Below the pieces are notes generated by a model. The model saw nothing but the letters and a program-made list of their open reading frames with translations, ran no database searches and had not been told where the DNA came from. This document shows positions 9,003 to 18,384 of a stretch of 64,000 bases of DNA, piece after piece. Position 1 is the stretch's first letter. Every line of letters begins with the position of its first letter. A program made the translations under genes and the position numbers. This stretch comes from Pseudomonas sp. UYIF39 (GTDB taxonomy: Bacteria; Pseudomonadota; Gammaproteobacteria; Pseudomonadales; Pseudomonadaceae): the NCBI RefSeq assembly GCF_029963765.1, contig NZ_JALBYU010000003.1, forward strand, positions 62,001 through 126,000. Direction: 5' to 3'.

Positions 9003-9731
9003 ATGCGAATTCTCGTGGTCAACGTCAACACCACCGAGTCCATCACCCAGGCCATCGCCCGTTCGGCTCAGTCCGTGGCCGCGCCAGGCACGGAAATCAT
9101 CGGCCTGACGCCCTACTTCGGTGCTGACTCCATCGAAGGCAATTTCGAAAGTTACCTGGCCGCTATCGCGGTGATGGACCGGGTGATGTCCTACGACCAA
9201 CCCTTCGATGCCGTGATCCAGGCCGGTTACGGTGAACACGGCCGCGAGGGTTTGCAGGAGTTGCTCAACGTGCCGGTGGTGGACATCACCGATGCGGCGG
9301 CCAGCACGGCAATGTTCCTCGGCCATGCCTACTCGGTGGTCACCACGCTGGACCGCACCGTCCCACTGATCGAGGATCGCCTCAAGCTGTCCGGACTCTG
9401 GGACCGTTGCGCGTCTGTGCGGGCCAGTGGCTTGGCGGTGCTGGAACTGGAATCCGATCCTGAGCGTGCGTTGGAGGCAATTATTCGTCAGGCGGAATTG
9501 GCCGTGCTTGAAGACAAGGCCGAGGTGATTTGCCTGGGCTGCGGCGGCATGGCCGGGCTGGATGAACAGATTCGCCGGCGCACTGGCGTGCCGGTGGTGG
9601 ATGGTGTGACGGCGGCGGTGACCATCGCCGAGTCGTTGGTGCGGTTGGGGTTGTCGACGTCCAAGGTACGGACTTATGCGACGCCGCGGCCGAAGAAAGT
9701 TATTGGCTGGCCGGCGCGGTTTGGCAGGTAG
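9003..9731 (+). CDS. Asp/Glu/hydantoin racemase superfamily protein lacking the first catalytic cysteine
   Basis: A 242-residue protein, preceded by AAGGA. The N-terminus ILVVNVNTTESIT is typical of hydantoin/allantoin racemases. These enzymes use two cysteines, one in an ACFxDPG-type loop and one in LGCxGM. Here the second is present (C180 in CLGCGGMAG) but the first loop reads AGYGEHG, so glycine (G75) replaces cysteine. The Gly/Cys pattern is that of arylmalonate decarboxylase, not of a two-base racemase. It sits with an NCS1 transporter. Legacy annotation would be hydantoin racemase; decarboxylase, lyase or isomerase activity is equally possible. Confidence 0.85.
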   Translation: MRILVVNVNTTESITQAIARSAQSVAAPGTEIIGLTPYFGADSIEGNFESYLAAIAVMDRVMSYDQPFDAVIQAGYGEHGREGLQELLNVPVVDITDAAASTAMFLGHAYSVVTTLDRTVPLIEDRLKLSGLWDRCASVRASGLAVLELESDPERALEAIIRQAELAVLEDKAEVICLGCGGMAGLDEQIRRRTGVPVVDGVTAAVTIAESLVRLGLSTSKVRTYATPRPKKVIGWPARFGR

Positions 9732-9745
9732 ACCGCGTCATCGTT

Positions 9746-9822
9746 CATCGCGAGCAAGCTCGCTCCCACAGGGGATTTGTGAACGCCTCAGATCCAATGT
9801 GGGAGCGAGCTTGCTCGCGATG
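9746..9822. repeat. REP pair (inverted), copy 2
   Basis: Perfect 25-bp arms at 9746-9770 and 9798-9822 with a 27-bp loop. The right arm runs into the LysR coding sequence and supplies its last codons. Confidence 0.92.
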
Positions 9823-10771
9823 GCCGCTCCTCGGTTTTGAAGCTGGCTAAAACCGCACTAAACCGCTGCCCCAATCCCTGCTCCGCAAATTGCTCAATGA
9901 TGAAATCCACAAACGCCCGGGTCTTGCCCGGCAACAATTTGTGCTCCGCGTAGTAGATCGAAATGTTGCCGTCGTCGACATACCAGTCCGGTAGCACCCG
10001 CTGCAAGGTCCCGGCCTCCAGATAGCCCACGGCAAACGGCATGCTCACCAGCGCAATGCCCAACCCTTGGGCGGCCGTGGCGCAGGCAGCCTCCGAATCG
10101 CTCATGGTCATCCGCGCCTTGAGCATCAGCGGGCTGTGTTGCTGGGTGCGACTGGTCAATTGCCAGGAACGCACACGACCTGTCTGTGGCGATCGAATCA
10201 GGATGCCATCATGATGTTTGAGATCATCGGGCTCGGCAATCACCTCACGCCCTGCAAGATAGTCGGCTGACGCGACCAACACCCGATGCGCCGGCGTCAG
10301 CTTGCGCGCCACCACCCCCTGCGGCAGCTCGAATCCCCCACCAATCGCCGCATCGAAACCCTGAGCAATCAGATCGACCTGACGATTATCGAAATGCCAA
10401 TCCGGGTTGATCGCCGGAAAGCGCCGCAGAAACTCCCCGAGCAACGGCACGATGTACAAACGCCCGAACACCGTGCCCATGCTGACCTTCAACGTCCCCG
10501 CTGGTAGCCCCTCGGCGCTGGCCAAATTGGCCACGGCATTCTGGATCGTGTGAAGACTGGAACTCACTTCGCCGAGAAACCGATGACCCGCCTCAGTGAG
10601 CGTCAGGCTGCGAGTGCTGCGCTGAAACAGCCGCACACCCAGTCGCGCCTCAAGCTTGGCAACACTCTTGCCCACCGCCGCCGGGGTCAGACTCAGACGG
10701 CGCGCGGCTTCGGCGAAGCTGCCGACCTCTGCACTGCGCACAAAGCATTCGATACTGCTGAAGGTTTCCAT
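9788..10771 (-). CDS. LysR-family transcriptional regulator
   Basis: The protein has 327 residues from the ATG at 10769-10771 (METFSSIECFV); a GTG nine bases upstream is an alternative. A LysR helix-turn-helix occupies residues 1-60 (SFAEAARRLSLTPAAVGKSVAKLEARLG), and the rest is the periplasmic-binding-like effector domain (NWHFDNRQVDLIAQGFDAAIGGG type). It is divergent from an SDR gene across 125 bp, the usual arrangement for a LysR protein controlling its neighbour. Its last residues (roughly ERPSRASSLPHWI) are encoded by the REP element, so the original stop was probably lost. Confidence 0.92.
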   Translation of the reverse strand: METFSSIECFVRSAEVGSFAEAARRLSLTPAAVGKSVAKLEARLGVRLFQRSTRSLTLTEAGHRFLGEVSSSLHTIQNAVANLASAEGLPAGTLKVSMGTVFGRLYIVPLLGEFLRRFPAINPDWHFDNRQVDLIAQGFDAAIGGGFELPQGVVARKLTPAHRVLVASADYLAGREVIAEPDDLKHHDGILIRSPQTGRVRSWQLTSRTQQHSPLMLKARMTMSDSEAACATAAQGLGIALVSMPFAVGYLEAGTLQRVLPDWYVDDGNISIYYAEHKLLPGKTRAFVDFIIEQFAEQGLGQRFSAVLASFKTEERPSRASSLPHWI

Positions 10772-10896
10772 AAGCGCCACTATAAACTTTTGGTTTACAC
10801 AGACTATCGCAATTACCGTCTACACAGCCGGCAATCCTGAATCGATACTAGGCTCCATCAACCGAGACATCTCGCCTCGGGACTTTGGAGATCGAT

Positions 10897-11643
10897 ATGA
10901 CTACTCAGAACCTCAGCGGCAAAGTGGCTTTGATTCAAGGCGGATCCCGCGGTATCGGCGCAGCCATTGTCAAACGCCTGGCTGCTGAAGGCGCGACAGT
11001 CGCCTTCACCTACGTCAGCTCCACGGCCAAAGCCGAAGAATTGCAAAACAGCATCACCGGTAACGGCGGCAAAGCCCTCGCCATCAAGGCTGACAGCGCC
11101 GACGCCGAGGCCATTCGCAACGCCGTGACCGCCACCGTAAAAGCCTTTGGTCGCCTGGACATTCTGGTCAACAACGCCGGCGTGCTGGCCGTTGCACCGC
11201 TGGAAGATTTCAAACTCGAAGACTTCGACCAGACTCTCGCGATCAACGTGCGCAGCGTATTTATCGCCACCCAGGCCGCAGCCAAACACATGACCGAAGG
11301 CGGTCGCATCATCAACATCGGCAGCACCAACGCCGACCGCATGCCCTTTGCCGGTGGCGGCCCGTACGCCATGAGCAAGTCGGCGCTGGTCGGCCTGACC
11401 AAAGGCCTGGCTCGCGACCTCGGCCCGCGCGGCATCACCATCAACAACGTGCAGCCGGGCCCGGTCGACACTGACATGAACCCGGCCAGTGGCGACTTCG
11501 CCGATAGCCTGATCCCGTTGATGGCGGTGGGTCGTTACGGCAAAGCGGAAGAAATCGCCAGCTTCGTCGCCTACCTCGTCGGCCCCGAAGCCGGCTACAT
11601 CACCGGCGCCAGCCTGACCATCGACGGTGGTTTCGGTGCCTGA
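10897..11643 (+). CDS. SDR-family oxidoreductase (3-oxoacyl-ACP reductase-like)
   Basis: A 248-residue classical short-chain dehydrogenase. GGSRGIG (15-21) is the NAD(P)-binding glycine motif, NNAG follows beta-4, and Y-A-M-S-K near 157-161 is the catalytic Tyr/Lys pair. The ATG at 10897 is preceded by GGAG at six bases; a TTG four codons upstream lacks one. It ends IDGGFGA, as in FabG-like enzymes. Probably regulated by the divergent LysR gene. The substrate is unknown. Confidence 0.92.
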   Translation: MTTQNLSGKVALIQGGSRGIGAAIVKRLAAEGATVAFTYVSSTAKAEELQNSITGNGGKALAIKADSADAEAIRNAVTATVKAFGRLDILVNNAGVLAVAPLEDFKLEDFDQTLAINVRSVFIATQAAAKHMTEGGRIINIGSTNADRMPFAGGGPYAMSKSALVGLTKGLARDLGPRGITINNVQPGPVDTDMNPASGDFADSLIPLMAVGRYGKAEEIASFVAYLVGPEAGYITGASLTIDGGFGA

Positions 11644-11660
11644 TGTTCTGAATCACGCAT

Positions 11661-11702
11661 AAAAAAACGCCGGCAACCCTGATCAGGTTGCCGGCGTTTT
11701 TA
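11661..11702. terminator. bidirectional Rho-independent terminator
   Basis: AAAACGCCGGCAACC pairs with GGTTGCCGGCGTTTT around a 7-base loop, with A- and T-runs outside both arms. It separates the convergent SDR and HAD genes. Confidence 0.93.
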
Positions 11703-11713
11703 TCTGTGCAGAT

Positions 11714-12409
11714 TTAAGCCCACTCGAGCGCCGGCAAACCGCAAGCACTCGGCTTGAACGCTTTCAGCGTACGAAGAATGCCATCGGCGTGCGCGTACTT
11801 TTCGTCAGCCATCGCCGCATCCGGTATCGCAATCGCGGTCATCCCCGCCGCTTTCGCCGCCGTGACACCGAACGGCGAATCCTCGAACACCAGACAATCC
11901 TCAGGCGCGACACCCAGGCGCCGCGCGGCCGTGAGGAAGATGTCCGGCGCCGGTTTGGCCGCGCCGACTTCCGGATCATCAGCCGTCACGATGAAATCGA
12001 ACAGCGCGAACCAGTCGCGGTGCAAGGTGGTTTTCTGTCCGAACGACTGACGCGAAGAACTGGTGCCCACCGCGATCGGAATGTTATTGGCCTTCAGATG
12101 CCGAACCAACTCCTGTGCGCCAGGCATTGCCAGTGCTGTAGGAAAACGCTCGCGCATCAGCGGTTCGCGGATCACCAGGAACTCTTCGGCGGTGATCGGC
12201 AGGTCCAGCGCCTCGACCACATATCGCGCCAGATCACCCGCGCCACGGCCGATGATGTTCTGTTTGACGCTCCAGTCGAAGACCCGACCGTAACGCGCGG
12301 CAATCATGGACGTGACTTCGGTGTAAATGCCCTCAGTGTCCAGCAACAAGCCGTCCATATCGAAAATCACGGCCTTGATCGGGCCGAATTCATTCAGCGG
12401 TGCATTCAT
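11714..12409 (-). CDS. HAD-IA family phosphatase
   Basis: The protein has 231 residues from MNAPLNEFGP; an ATG nine codons upstream (12436) is the alternative start. The HAD motifs are FDMDGLLLDTE (D17 as the nucleophile), VGTSSSR (motif II), a lysine in AAKPAPDIFL (motif III), and VFEDSPFGVTAAKAAGM (motif IV). The cap lies between motifs I and II. The family includes pseudouridine-5'-phosphatase, beta-phosphoglucomutase and sugar-phosphate phosphatases, and the specificity cannot be told from sequence. Confidence 0.88.
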   Translation of the reverse strand: MNAPLNEFGPIKAVIFDMDGLLLDTEGIYTEVTSMIAARYGRVFDWSVKQNIIGRGAGDLARYVVEALDLPITAEEFLVIREPLMRERFPTALAMPGAQELVRHLKANNIPIAVGTSSSRQSFGQKTTLHRDWFALFDFIVTADDPEVGAAKPAPDIFLTAARRLGVAPEDCLVFEDSPFGVTAAKAAGMTAIAIPDAAMADEKYAHADGILRTLKAFKPSACGLPALEWA

Positions 12410-12649
12410 CGCATCTGATCCGTTTTCTAATGACATCCCAGAGGCGGCTCAGGTACGGCCGGGTCCGCGATTGATTAAAGGATTCAGCAGCATAGCGAGC
12501 GCGGCAGGCATAGGGCAACGGGCAATGCCTGAGTGCTTTCCGTCATTTAGCGATTTCCCCTACACCAAACACTTACTTTCCCGACTTCTTTCCCCGCCAA
12601 TCCCCCGCAAAGTCTCGCGCTCTGAATTGATCCGCGCGAGGGACTGCGA

Positions 12650-15600
12650 ATGTTCATACCTGACAACCTCCTGGCCTTGAACAACACCATCGGGCTGCTG
12701 GTGGTCGCCGCCATGGACCCTGAGCAGCCTAATGTCGAAGCGCTGCTCGATGACTTTCGGCTCTGCCTGAATGACTACGACGCCTGGGCTGAAAGCTTCT
12801 GGACCGGTAGGGCACTGGATGTCGAGCAAGTGTTCAAGGTCGGCAACGAAGTCCGTCTAAGCGCGCCGAAGCATTCGACCACGCCTGTCAGTGCGACAGT
12901 CGCCGCGTGCCAGGCCAGCGGTCCGTTGACCCTGGTGCATATGTTCGAGGCTGCGCGTTTCGTGCCGATCGGCAATACGCCGGTGATGCTTGAACCTTTG
13001 CTTTCCGATGTGGCGGGTGAACAGACATTTGGCGAGCCGATCTACGACGAAATCGGCCCCAGCGGCATCCTGGAAATCCCCGGTTGCCAGCGCGGCCAGC
13101 GTTATCGCATCACCTTCTTTCCCGATGTGTCCGCGGATCACGTCAAAGCACTTTATGCCTCCTATAAGGGAATCATCGGCGAGCTGGAAGGTTGGTTGCG
13201 CAACGAGTGGACGACCGAGTTCGAACCCGTGTGGGCCGGGTTCTCCCAGGCCAGTTTCATCAAGCGCTACGGCATCCTGCAACAGGCCGATTGGCGCGGT
13301 TTCGAGAACTCGCTGAACGGTTTGTGGGATGACGTAAAACAGATTTACGCCCTGATCGCTGACCTGCAGGCCAACAGCGAAAAACTCCTTGAATACCTGA
13401 CCCAATCCGAGCTTGAAACGCTGCTGAACGCTTCGGCGGAGACCATCGCCAATGTGTTGTTGATGCTGAGCGACGAGCCGTTGATGTTCATTCATCTCGC
13501 GGCGTTCACCAGTTGGCTGAGGATGCTGCCGCCGCAGTACATCGCCGAGGTCGTGGCGGAAATCCGTACGGAGATATTGATCGGTTTCCTACTCATGTGC
13601 CTCACCGGTCCTGCGGGACTGGAATTGCGTCTGAGTGAGAAGGTGCTGTCCAGGATCAAGTACCTGCAGTCCCGGCAATGGCTGGCGGCCGCCAGTTTGC
13701 GATTGGCTGAACTCACCGCCAAGTCTGACCTGACAGTCCACGCTGGCGCGCTCAAACCGCTGATGGTCAATGCCCGGAATGCACCGATCAAACCTGCGCC
13801 AGCCGTGTCGTTGCAAATCACAGCGGGGGTTGCGCCGGTTTTGTTGGTGAAGAATCCGGTGGCCATTGCTCGCGACAAGTCTGAAGCCATGACCAGAATT
13901 GGCAGGCAGGAACATCGCGACGACGCCCCGGATCAAGCGAAAAACCCCAACGGTGACAGCGCCGATTGCGGACCGTTGACCTGTACCAATGGCTGTCCGG
14001 TATCGATGGTCACCGGCGAGGAACTGCTGACGCTGACCGACGGTTCACTCGACGGGATTTTGCCGTTCGACTTCACCCGGCTCTATCGCACCAGTGCAGT
14101 GGAGATCGATTGCGGGCTCGGATTCGGCTGGAGTCATTCCCTCGCCCATCGACTGGAAATCGACGGCGACACCGTCATCTGGATCGACCACGAAAACCGT
14201 CGTACGACCTTTCCGCTACCGAATATCGAGCGCCCGACGATTCACAACAGCCTGTCGCGGGCAGCGATTTATCTAGGTGACGAACCGGAAGAGCTGATCC
14301 TCGCCCTGGCTGGCGAAAAATCGCGCTTTTTCCACTTTCGTGCAGGACGTCTGACGGCGATCAGCGATGCCTATGGCAATCGGCTGACGGTGCAGCGGGA
14401 CACGTCTGACAGGATCAAGCGCCTCGATAACGGCGCAGGGCGCTCCCTTCTATTGCGCTATGAGCGCCGGCACATGGTCGCCGTCGAGTATCAGCGTTTT
14501 CATCCGGCCGACACCCTGGAAGACGCCTGGCGTACCGAGCAAACACTGGTCGCCTACCGCTACGACGCTCGTCATCGCTTGATCGAGGCGACCAATGCCG
14601 CCGGCGAAAGCGAACGCTACGACTACGACGATCAGCACGTGATTCTGCAGCGGCAACTGGCCGGTGGGGCGAGTTTCTTCTGGGAGTGGGAAAGGTCCGG
14701 CAAGGCTGCCCGATGTGTCCGCCATTGGGCGTCGTTTTCGCAGATGGACACGCGTTATGTCTGGGACGACTACGGCAGTGTGGTGGTTAATAACGCCGAC
14801 GGCAGTGAAGAGGTTTACGTCCATGACGACCAGGCGCGACTGGTGCGCAAGGTCGGGCTGGACGGCGGCGAACACCTCAAGGCCTACGACGATAAAGGCC
14901 GGTTGCTTGCTGAGCAGGATCCGCTCGGCGCCGTCACTGAATACCGTTACGACGAAATCGGACGGCTTATCGCGCTGATTCCGCCGGAAGACGAACCGAC
15001 GGCCTACGAGTACCGCAACGGTTTCCTGCACGCACGGTTTCGCGGCAAAGCCGTGTGGAAATATCAGCGCAACGCCCAGGGTGACATCACGGAAGCGACC
15101 GATCCTGACGGTCATGTCAGCCACTATCACTACGACGAAAAAGGGCAGCTGCTGTCGATCCGCTACCCGGACAACAGCCGGCATGTGTTTGTCTGGAACG
15201 CCTTGGGGCAATTGGTTGAGGAAACGCTGCCGGATGGTGGTGTGCGGCGGTTTTCCTACGATGCGTTGGGGCGGCAGATTACCCGTCAGGACGAACACGG
15301 CGCCGTTACCCAGTACCAATGGGATGCCGTTGGACGACTGATCCAGACCACGCTTCCTACAGGCGCCAGCCGCGCCTTCAGCTACAACGCCTACGGCAAG
15401 ATCACCGCCGAACGGGATGAACTGGGTCGCATCACCCGCTACGAATACGTCGACGACCTGCACCTGGTCAGCCGCCGCCTCAATGCCGACGGCTCCCAGC
15501 TGAAGTACCGCTACGACAACGCGCAGCTGTTACTCACCGAGATCGAAAACGAATCCGGCGAAAAATATCTCCTGGACTACACGTCCAGCGGATTGATCCG

Positions 15601-17518
15601 ACAGGAAACCGGTTTCGACGGGCAGCGCACGGCGTATGCCTACGACCTCAACGGCCAGTTGCTGGAGAAAACCGAGTTCGGTGGGGACGGTTCGCAGCTG
15701 GTGACGGGTTATCAGCGGGATTCGGCCGGGCGCTTGCTGGTCAAGACCCTGCCCGATGGCATGAAGGTTCAATACCACTACGACAGCCTCGGCCGGTTGG
15801 TCAGCGTCAACGACGGCCACGATCACCCGCTGGAGTTCGAATACGACCGGCAGGACCGACTGATCACCGAACACCAAGGCTGGGGCACGTTGCGTTATGG
15901 CTACGACGCCTGCGGTCAGCTCCGTCGCCTGCGCCTGCCGGACAACAGCAAACTCGATTACCACCACACCAAGGGCGGCGCGCTGACGGCCATCGACCTC
16001 AACGGTGCGCGGCTTACCAGTCACCAATTTGCCTTCGGTCGCGAGCAGCAACGCCAGCAGGGGCAGCTGCTCAGCGAATATGCCTACGACGATCAGGGCC
16101 GATTGAAGGCCCACGCTGTCAGTCAACAGCACCAAGCGCTGTATCGCCGCGACTATGCCTACAGCGCCAACGGCAACCTCGACTACATTGCCGACACCCG
16201 ACACGGCCAACGCAGTTATCAATACGATCCACTCGACCGCCTGATCCGCGTCCGGCACTCCCGCGATCAACAACCGGAAAGTTTCGCCCACGACCCGGCG
16301 GGCAACCTGCTGATGCAGGATCGTGCCGGCCCGTCCACCGTCAAAGGCAACCGCCTGCTGATGCAAGGCGACCGCCATTACGATTACGACGCCTTCGGCA
16401 ACCTGATCCGCGAACGCCGCGGCACCGAGCAAAAACTCGTCACCGAGTATCGCTACGACTGCCAACATCGGCTGATCGGCGCCACCCTGCCCAACGGCAG
16501 CCAGACGACCTACCGCTACGACGCCTTCGGCCGCCGCATCAGCAAAACCGTCGACGGCAAAACCACCGAGTTCTTCTGGCAGGGCGATCACCTCGTCGCC
16601 GAAAGCAGCCGCGAGCATTACCGCAGCTACGTCTACGAACCGGGCAGCTCTCGCCCACTGGCCATGCTCGACGGCAAAGGCCCGCACAAGGCTTGCCCGT
16701 TCTACTACCAACTCGATCACCTCGGCACACCGCAAGAACTCACCGACTACAGCGGCGACATCATCTGGGCCGCCCGATACACAGCCTATGGCCGCCTGAC
16801 TCGCCTCAACCGCGACACCCATCAGGTGCTTGATCAGCCGTTGAGGTTTCAGGGGCAGTATTTCGATGCGGAGACTGGTCTGCATTACAACCGGCATCGC
16901 TACTACAATCCGGATGTTGGACGGTATTTGACGCCGGATCCGAGTAGGTTGGCGGGTGGATTAAACGGGTATCAGTACACACGGAACCCGACGGGGTGGG
17001 TTGATCCGCTGGGGTTGAGTGAGTGTCCTGGGGGGGATGGGTGTAAGAGGCCATCGTTTGGGGATGAGGATCCGACTGGGAAGACGGGGGTTGATGAGGG
17101 GGAGCCCGGCGCTCCATCCACGAAACCAATAAATCGGTATTTGTACCGCGGAGACTCCCGAGAAGACTGGGAGATTTTTGAAACGGGGTTTGAGCCCTTG
17201 GGAGACAGCATGGATCTCTACTTGCATGCCTTGGACAACCGAAGCCCACCCAGTTTTTTTGTCAGTACTTCGACCTCGGAAAAGGAGGCCATAAAGTTCG
17301 CAACGGGATACGGTTTTGATGATGGCTTCGTCTATGTAATAAAAAATATTCGCGGAATAGATGTGAATAGAAGGCTCGGCATGATTTCGCCTCACCGCAA
17401 GGAGGTTGAAATCGCGTTCCCAGGAGGAATAGACAGCCACGACATCATCGGCGTTACCCCCGTCAACGCCGATGGTAGTTATAAGGGCTACTCAACCCCT
17501 AACCCGTACAGGAAGTAA
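12650..17518 (+). CDS. Rhs-repeat polymorphic toxin with C-terminal ADP-ribosyltransferase-like domain
   Basis: A 1622-residue protein with GAGGG before the ATG. Residues 1 to about 435 form an unrecognised N-terminal region with hydrophobic stretches near 280-320 and no visible PAAR domain. From about 438 (CTNGCPVSMVTGEELL) come the DUF6531-type entry and many YD repeats. The Rhs core ends with RYLTPDP (from R1425) and DPLGLS (1452-1457), after which toxin tips are exchanged. The 165-residue tip has R1500 in LYRGDSR, an STS motif at 1539-1541 (FVSTSTS) and E1585-x-E1587 in EVEIAFPGG. This is the R-STS-ExE signature of cholera-toxin-like ADP-ribosyltransferases. The tip is lower in GC than the core. 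The target protein and delivery route are unknown. Confidence 0.9.
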   Translation: MFIPDNLLALNNTIGLLVVAAMDPEQPNVEALLDDFRLCLNDYDAWAESFWTGRALDVEQVFKVGNEVRLSAPKHSTTPVSATVAACQASGPLTLVHMFEAARFVPIGNTPVMLEPLLSDVAGEQTFGEPIYDEIGPSGILEIPGCQRGQRYRITFFPDVSADHVKALYASYKGIIGELEGWLRNEWTTEFEPVWAGFSQASFIKRYGILQQADWRGFENSLNGLWDDVKQIYALIADLQANSEKLLEYLTQSELETLLNASAETIANVLLMLSDEPLMFIHLAAFTSWLRMLPPQYIAEVVAEIRTEILIGFLLMCLTGPAGLELRLSEKVLSRIKYLQSRQWLAAASLRLAELTAKSDLTVHAGALKPLMVNARNAPIKPAPAVSLQITAGVAPVLLVKNPVAIARDKSEAMTRIGRQEHRDDAPDQAKNPNGDSADCGPLTCTNGCPVSMVTGEELLTLTDGSLDGILPFDFTRLYRTSAVEIDCGLGFGWSHSLAHRLEIDGDTVIWIDHENRRTTFPLPNIERPTIHNSLSRAAIYLGDEPEELILALAGEKSRFFHFRAGRLTAISDAYGNRLTVQRDTSDRIKRLDNGAGRSLLLRYERRHMVAVEYQRFHPADTLEDAWRTEQTLVAYRYDARHRLIEATNAAGESERYDYDDQHVILQRQLAGGASFFWEWERSGKAARCVRHWASFSQMDTRYVWDDYGSVVVNNADGSEEVYVHDDQARLVRKVGLDGGEHLKAYDDKGRLLAEQDPLGAVTEYRYDEIGRLIALIPPEDEPTAYEYRNGFLHARFRGKAVWKYQRNAQGDITEATDPDGHVSHYHYDEKGQLLSIRYPDNSRHVFVWNALGQLVEETLPDGGVRRFSYDALGRQITRQDEHGAVTQYQWDAVGRLIQTTLPTGASRAFSYNAYGKITAERDELGRITRYEYVDDLHLVSRRLNADGSQLKYRYDNAQLLLTEIENESGEKYLLDYTSSGLIRQETGFDGQRTAYAYDLNGQLLEKTEFGGDGSQLVTGYQRDSAGRLLVKTLPDGMKVQYHYDSLGRLVSVNDGHDHPLEFEYDRQDRLITEHQGWGTLRYGYDACGQLRRLRLPDNSKLDYHHTKGGALTAIDLNGARLTSHQFAFGREQQRQQGQLLSEYAYDDQGRLKAHAVSQQHQALYRRDYAYSANGNLDYIADTRHGQRSYQYDPLDRLIRVRHSRDQQPESFAHDPAGNLLMQDRAGPSTVKGNRLLMQGDRHYDYDAFGNLIRERRGTEQKLVTEYRYDCQHRLIGATLPNGSQTTYRYDAFGRRISKTVDGKTTEFFWQGDHLVAESSREHYRSYVYEPGSSRPLAMLDGKGPHKACPFYYQLDHLGTPQELTDYSGDIIWAARYTAYGRLTRLNRDTHQVLDQPLRFQGQYFDAETGLHYNRHRYYNPDVGRYLTPDPSRLAGGLNGYQYTRNPTGWVDPLGLSECPGGDGCKRPSFGDEDPTGKTGVDEGEPGAPSTKPINRYLYRGDSREDWEIFETGFEPLGDSMDLYLHALDNRSPPSFFVSTSTSEKEAIKFATGYGFDDGFVYVIKNIRGIDVNRRLGMISPHRKEVEIAFPGGIDSHDIIGVTPVNADGSYKGYSTPNPYRK

Positions 17519-17520
17519 TC

Positions 17521-17913
17521 ATGAAAATAATAGAAATATCTATCAACACCCACGGAGTCACTAAAAAAGCCACTATCGAATGCGACCGGCAAAAGCGAAC
17601 CTTAACTTTCATAATGGAAAACGGCTTAAGAAGAACATACACAGGCCATGATCTTTACGCATGTCTTGGACTGTTGCGGGCAGATTTTCCAGAAGTAAAA
17701 TTTCTATGCAAAGGCGCCAAACTCAATGTTTATCCTTCACGTATGTCATCTCAAATGTCTGGCGGCGTAGTTGCGTATGAACTTCAGATGGGGAAACCGG
17801 CTGAAAATGAAGATGTGGTCAACATTTTTGACTACGAAGAAAACGACATCACACATGACATTCAACAACAAAGGGATTTTTACAATCACTGGGTCACTTC
17901 GTTGGCAGAATAA
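17521..17913 (+). CDS. Putative immunity protein for the Rhs toxin
   Basis: A 130-residue soluble protein (MKIIEISINTHGVTKKA), with no family recognised. It starts two bases after the toxin stop, is much lower in GC than the Rhs core, and is acidic in its last third (PAENEDVVNIFDYEEND). Position immediately downstream of a polymorphic-toxin tip is the standard place for a cognate immunity gene. Function is inferred from that context alone. Confidence 0.75.
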   Translation: MKIIEISINTHGVTKKATIECDRQKRTLTFIMENGLRRTYTGHDLYACLGLLRADFPEVKFLCKGAKLNVYPSRMSSQMSGGVVAYELQMGKPAENEDVVNIFDYEENDITHDIQQQRDFYNHWVTSLAE

Positions 17914-18063
17914 ATTGGTTTATTCTCCGCCCCCTTAACTTGGTCGGCTAGCGCACTAGCATGGGGTGCCAGGCACAAAAAAAATAACGCTTTCCAAAAG
18001 CCCAGCAATGAGTTGGGCATGGATATCGCATTAACGACTACGCATCGACTCATATACATCTAC

Positions 18064-18276
18064 CTAAACTCGGCCCCCCGAACGACCATCCCCGGTATTG
18101 TCTGGATCTTCCAGGTCTGCTTCCACATCAGAGCGCTTCACATCGTCGCTCGGCACTTGCTCCACACCAGCATCATCATCAGGCGGACGTTGATCGCGAC
18201 TCAGGGAATCGGTCGGTGAGGGCAATGGATATTCAGGGGTATCGTCGATGTCGGCGTCTTTCGGATCAGCGTTCAT
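18064..18276 (-). CDS. Small acidic hypothetical protein
   Basis: 70 residues, very rich in Asp and Pro (MNADPKDADIDDTPEYPLP), probably intrinsically disordered, with no signal peptide. AGAGGTG stands seven bases before the ATG. It resembles the short acidic peptide encoded at 18385 in composition and orientation. No family recognised. Confidence 0.6.
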   Translation of the reverse strand: MNADPKDADIDDTPEYPLPSPTDSLSRDQRPPDDDAGVEQVPSDDVKRSDVEADLEDPDNTGDGRSGGRV

Positions 18277-18384
18277 AAAGCACCTCTCGTGGGGCCTGAA
18301 AAGCAGGCCCTGAAGTTTCGAGGATTGCGCAATGCATTGCGTTCGATCAGAGAGACGATCGGTCGAGTCCGTCCCACAGCAGGG

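Noticed and set aside
15530..16897. A long minus-strand ORF of 455 codons
   Set aside because: It lies antisense to the Rhs YD-repeat core; high GC and repeats keep the opposite frame open. No domain resemblance.
14400..16900. Possible CRISPR or tandem-repeat array
   Set aside because: The periodicity is due to YD repeats of the Rhs protein at the amino-acid level; no spacer pattern at DNA level.
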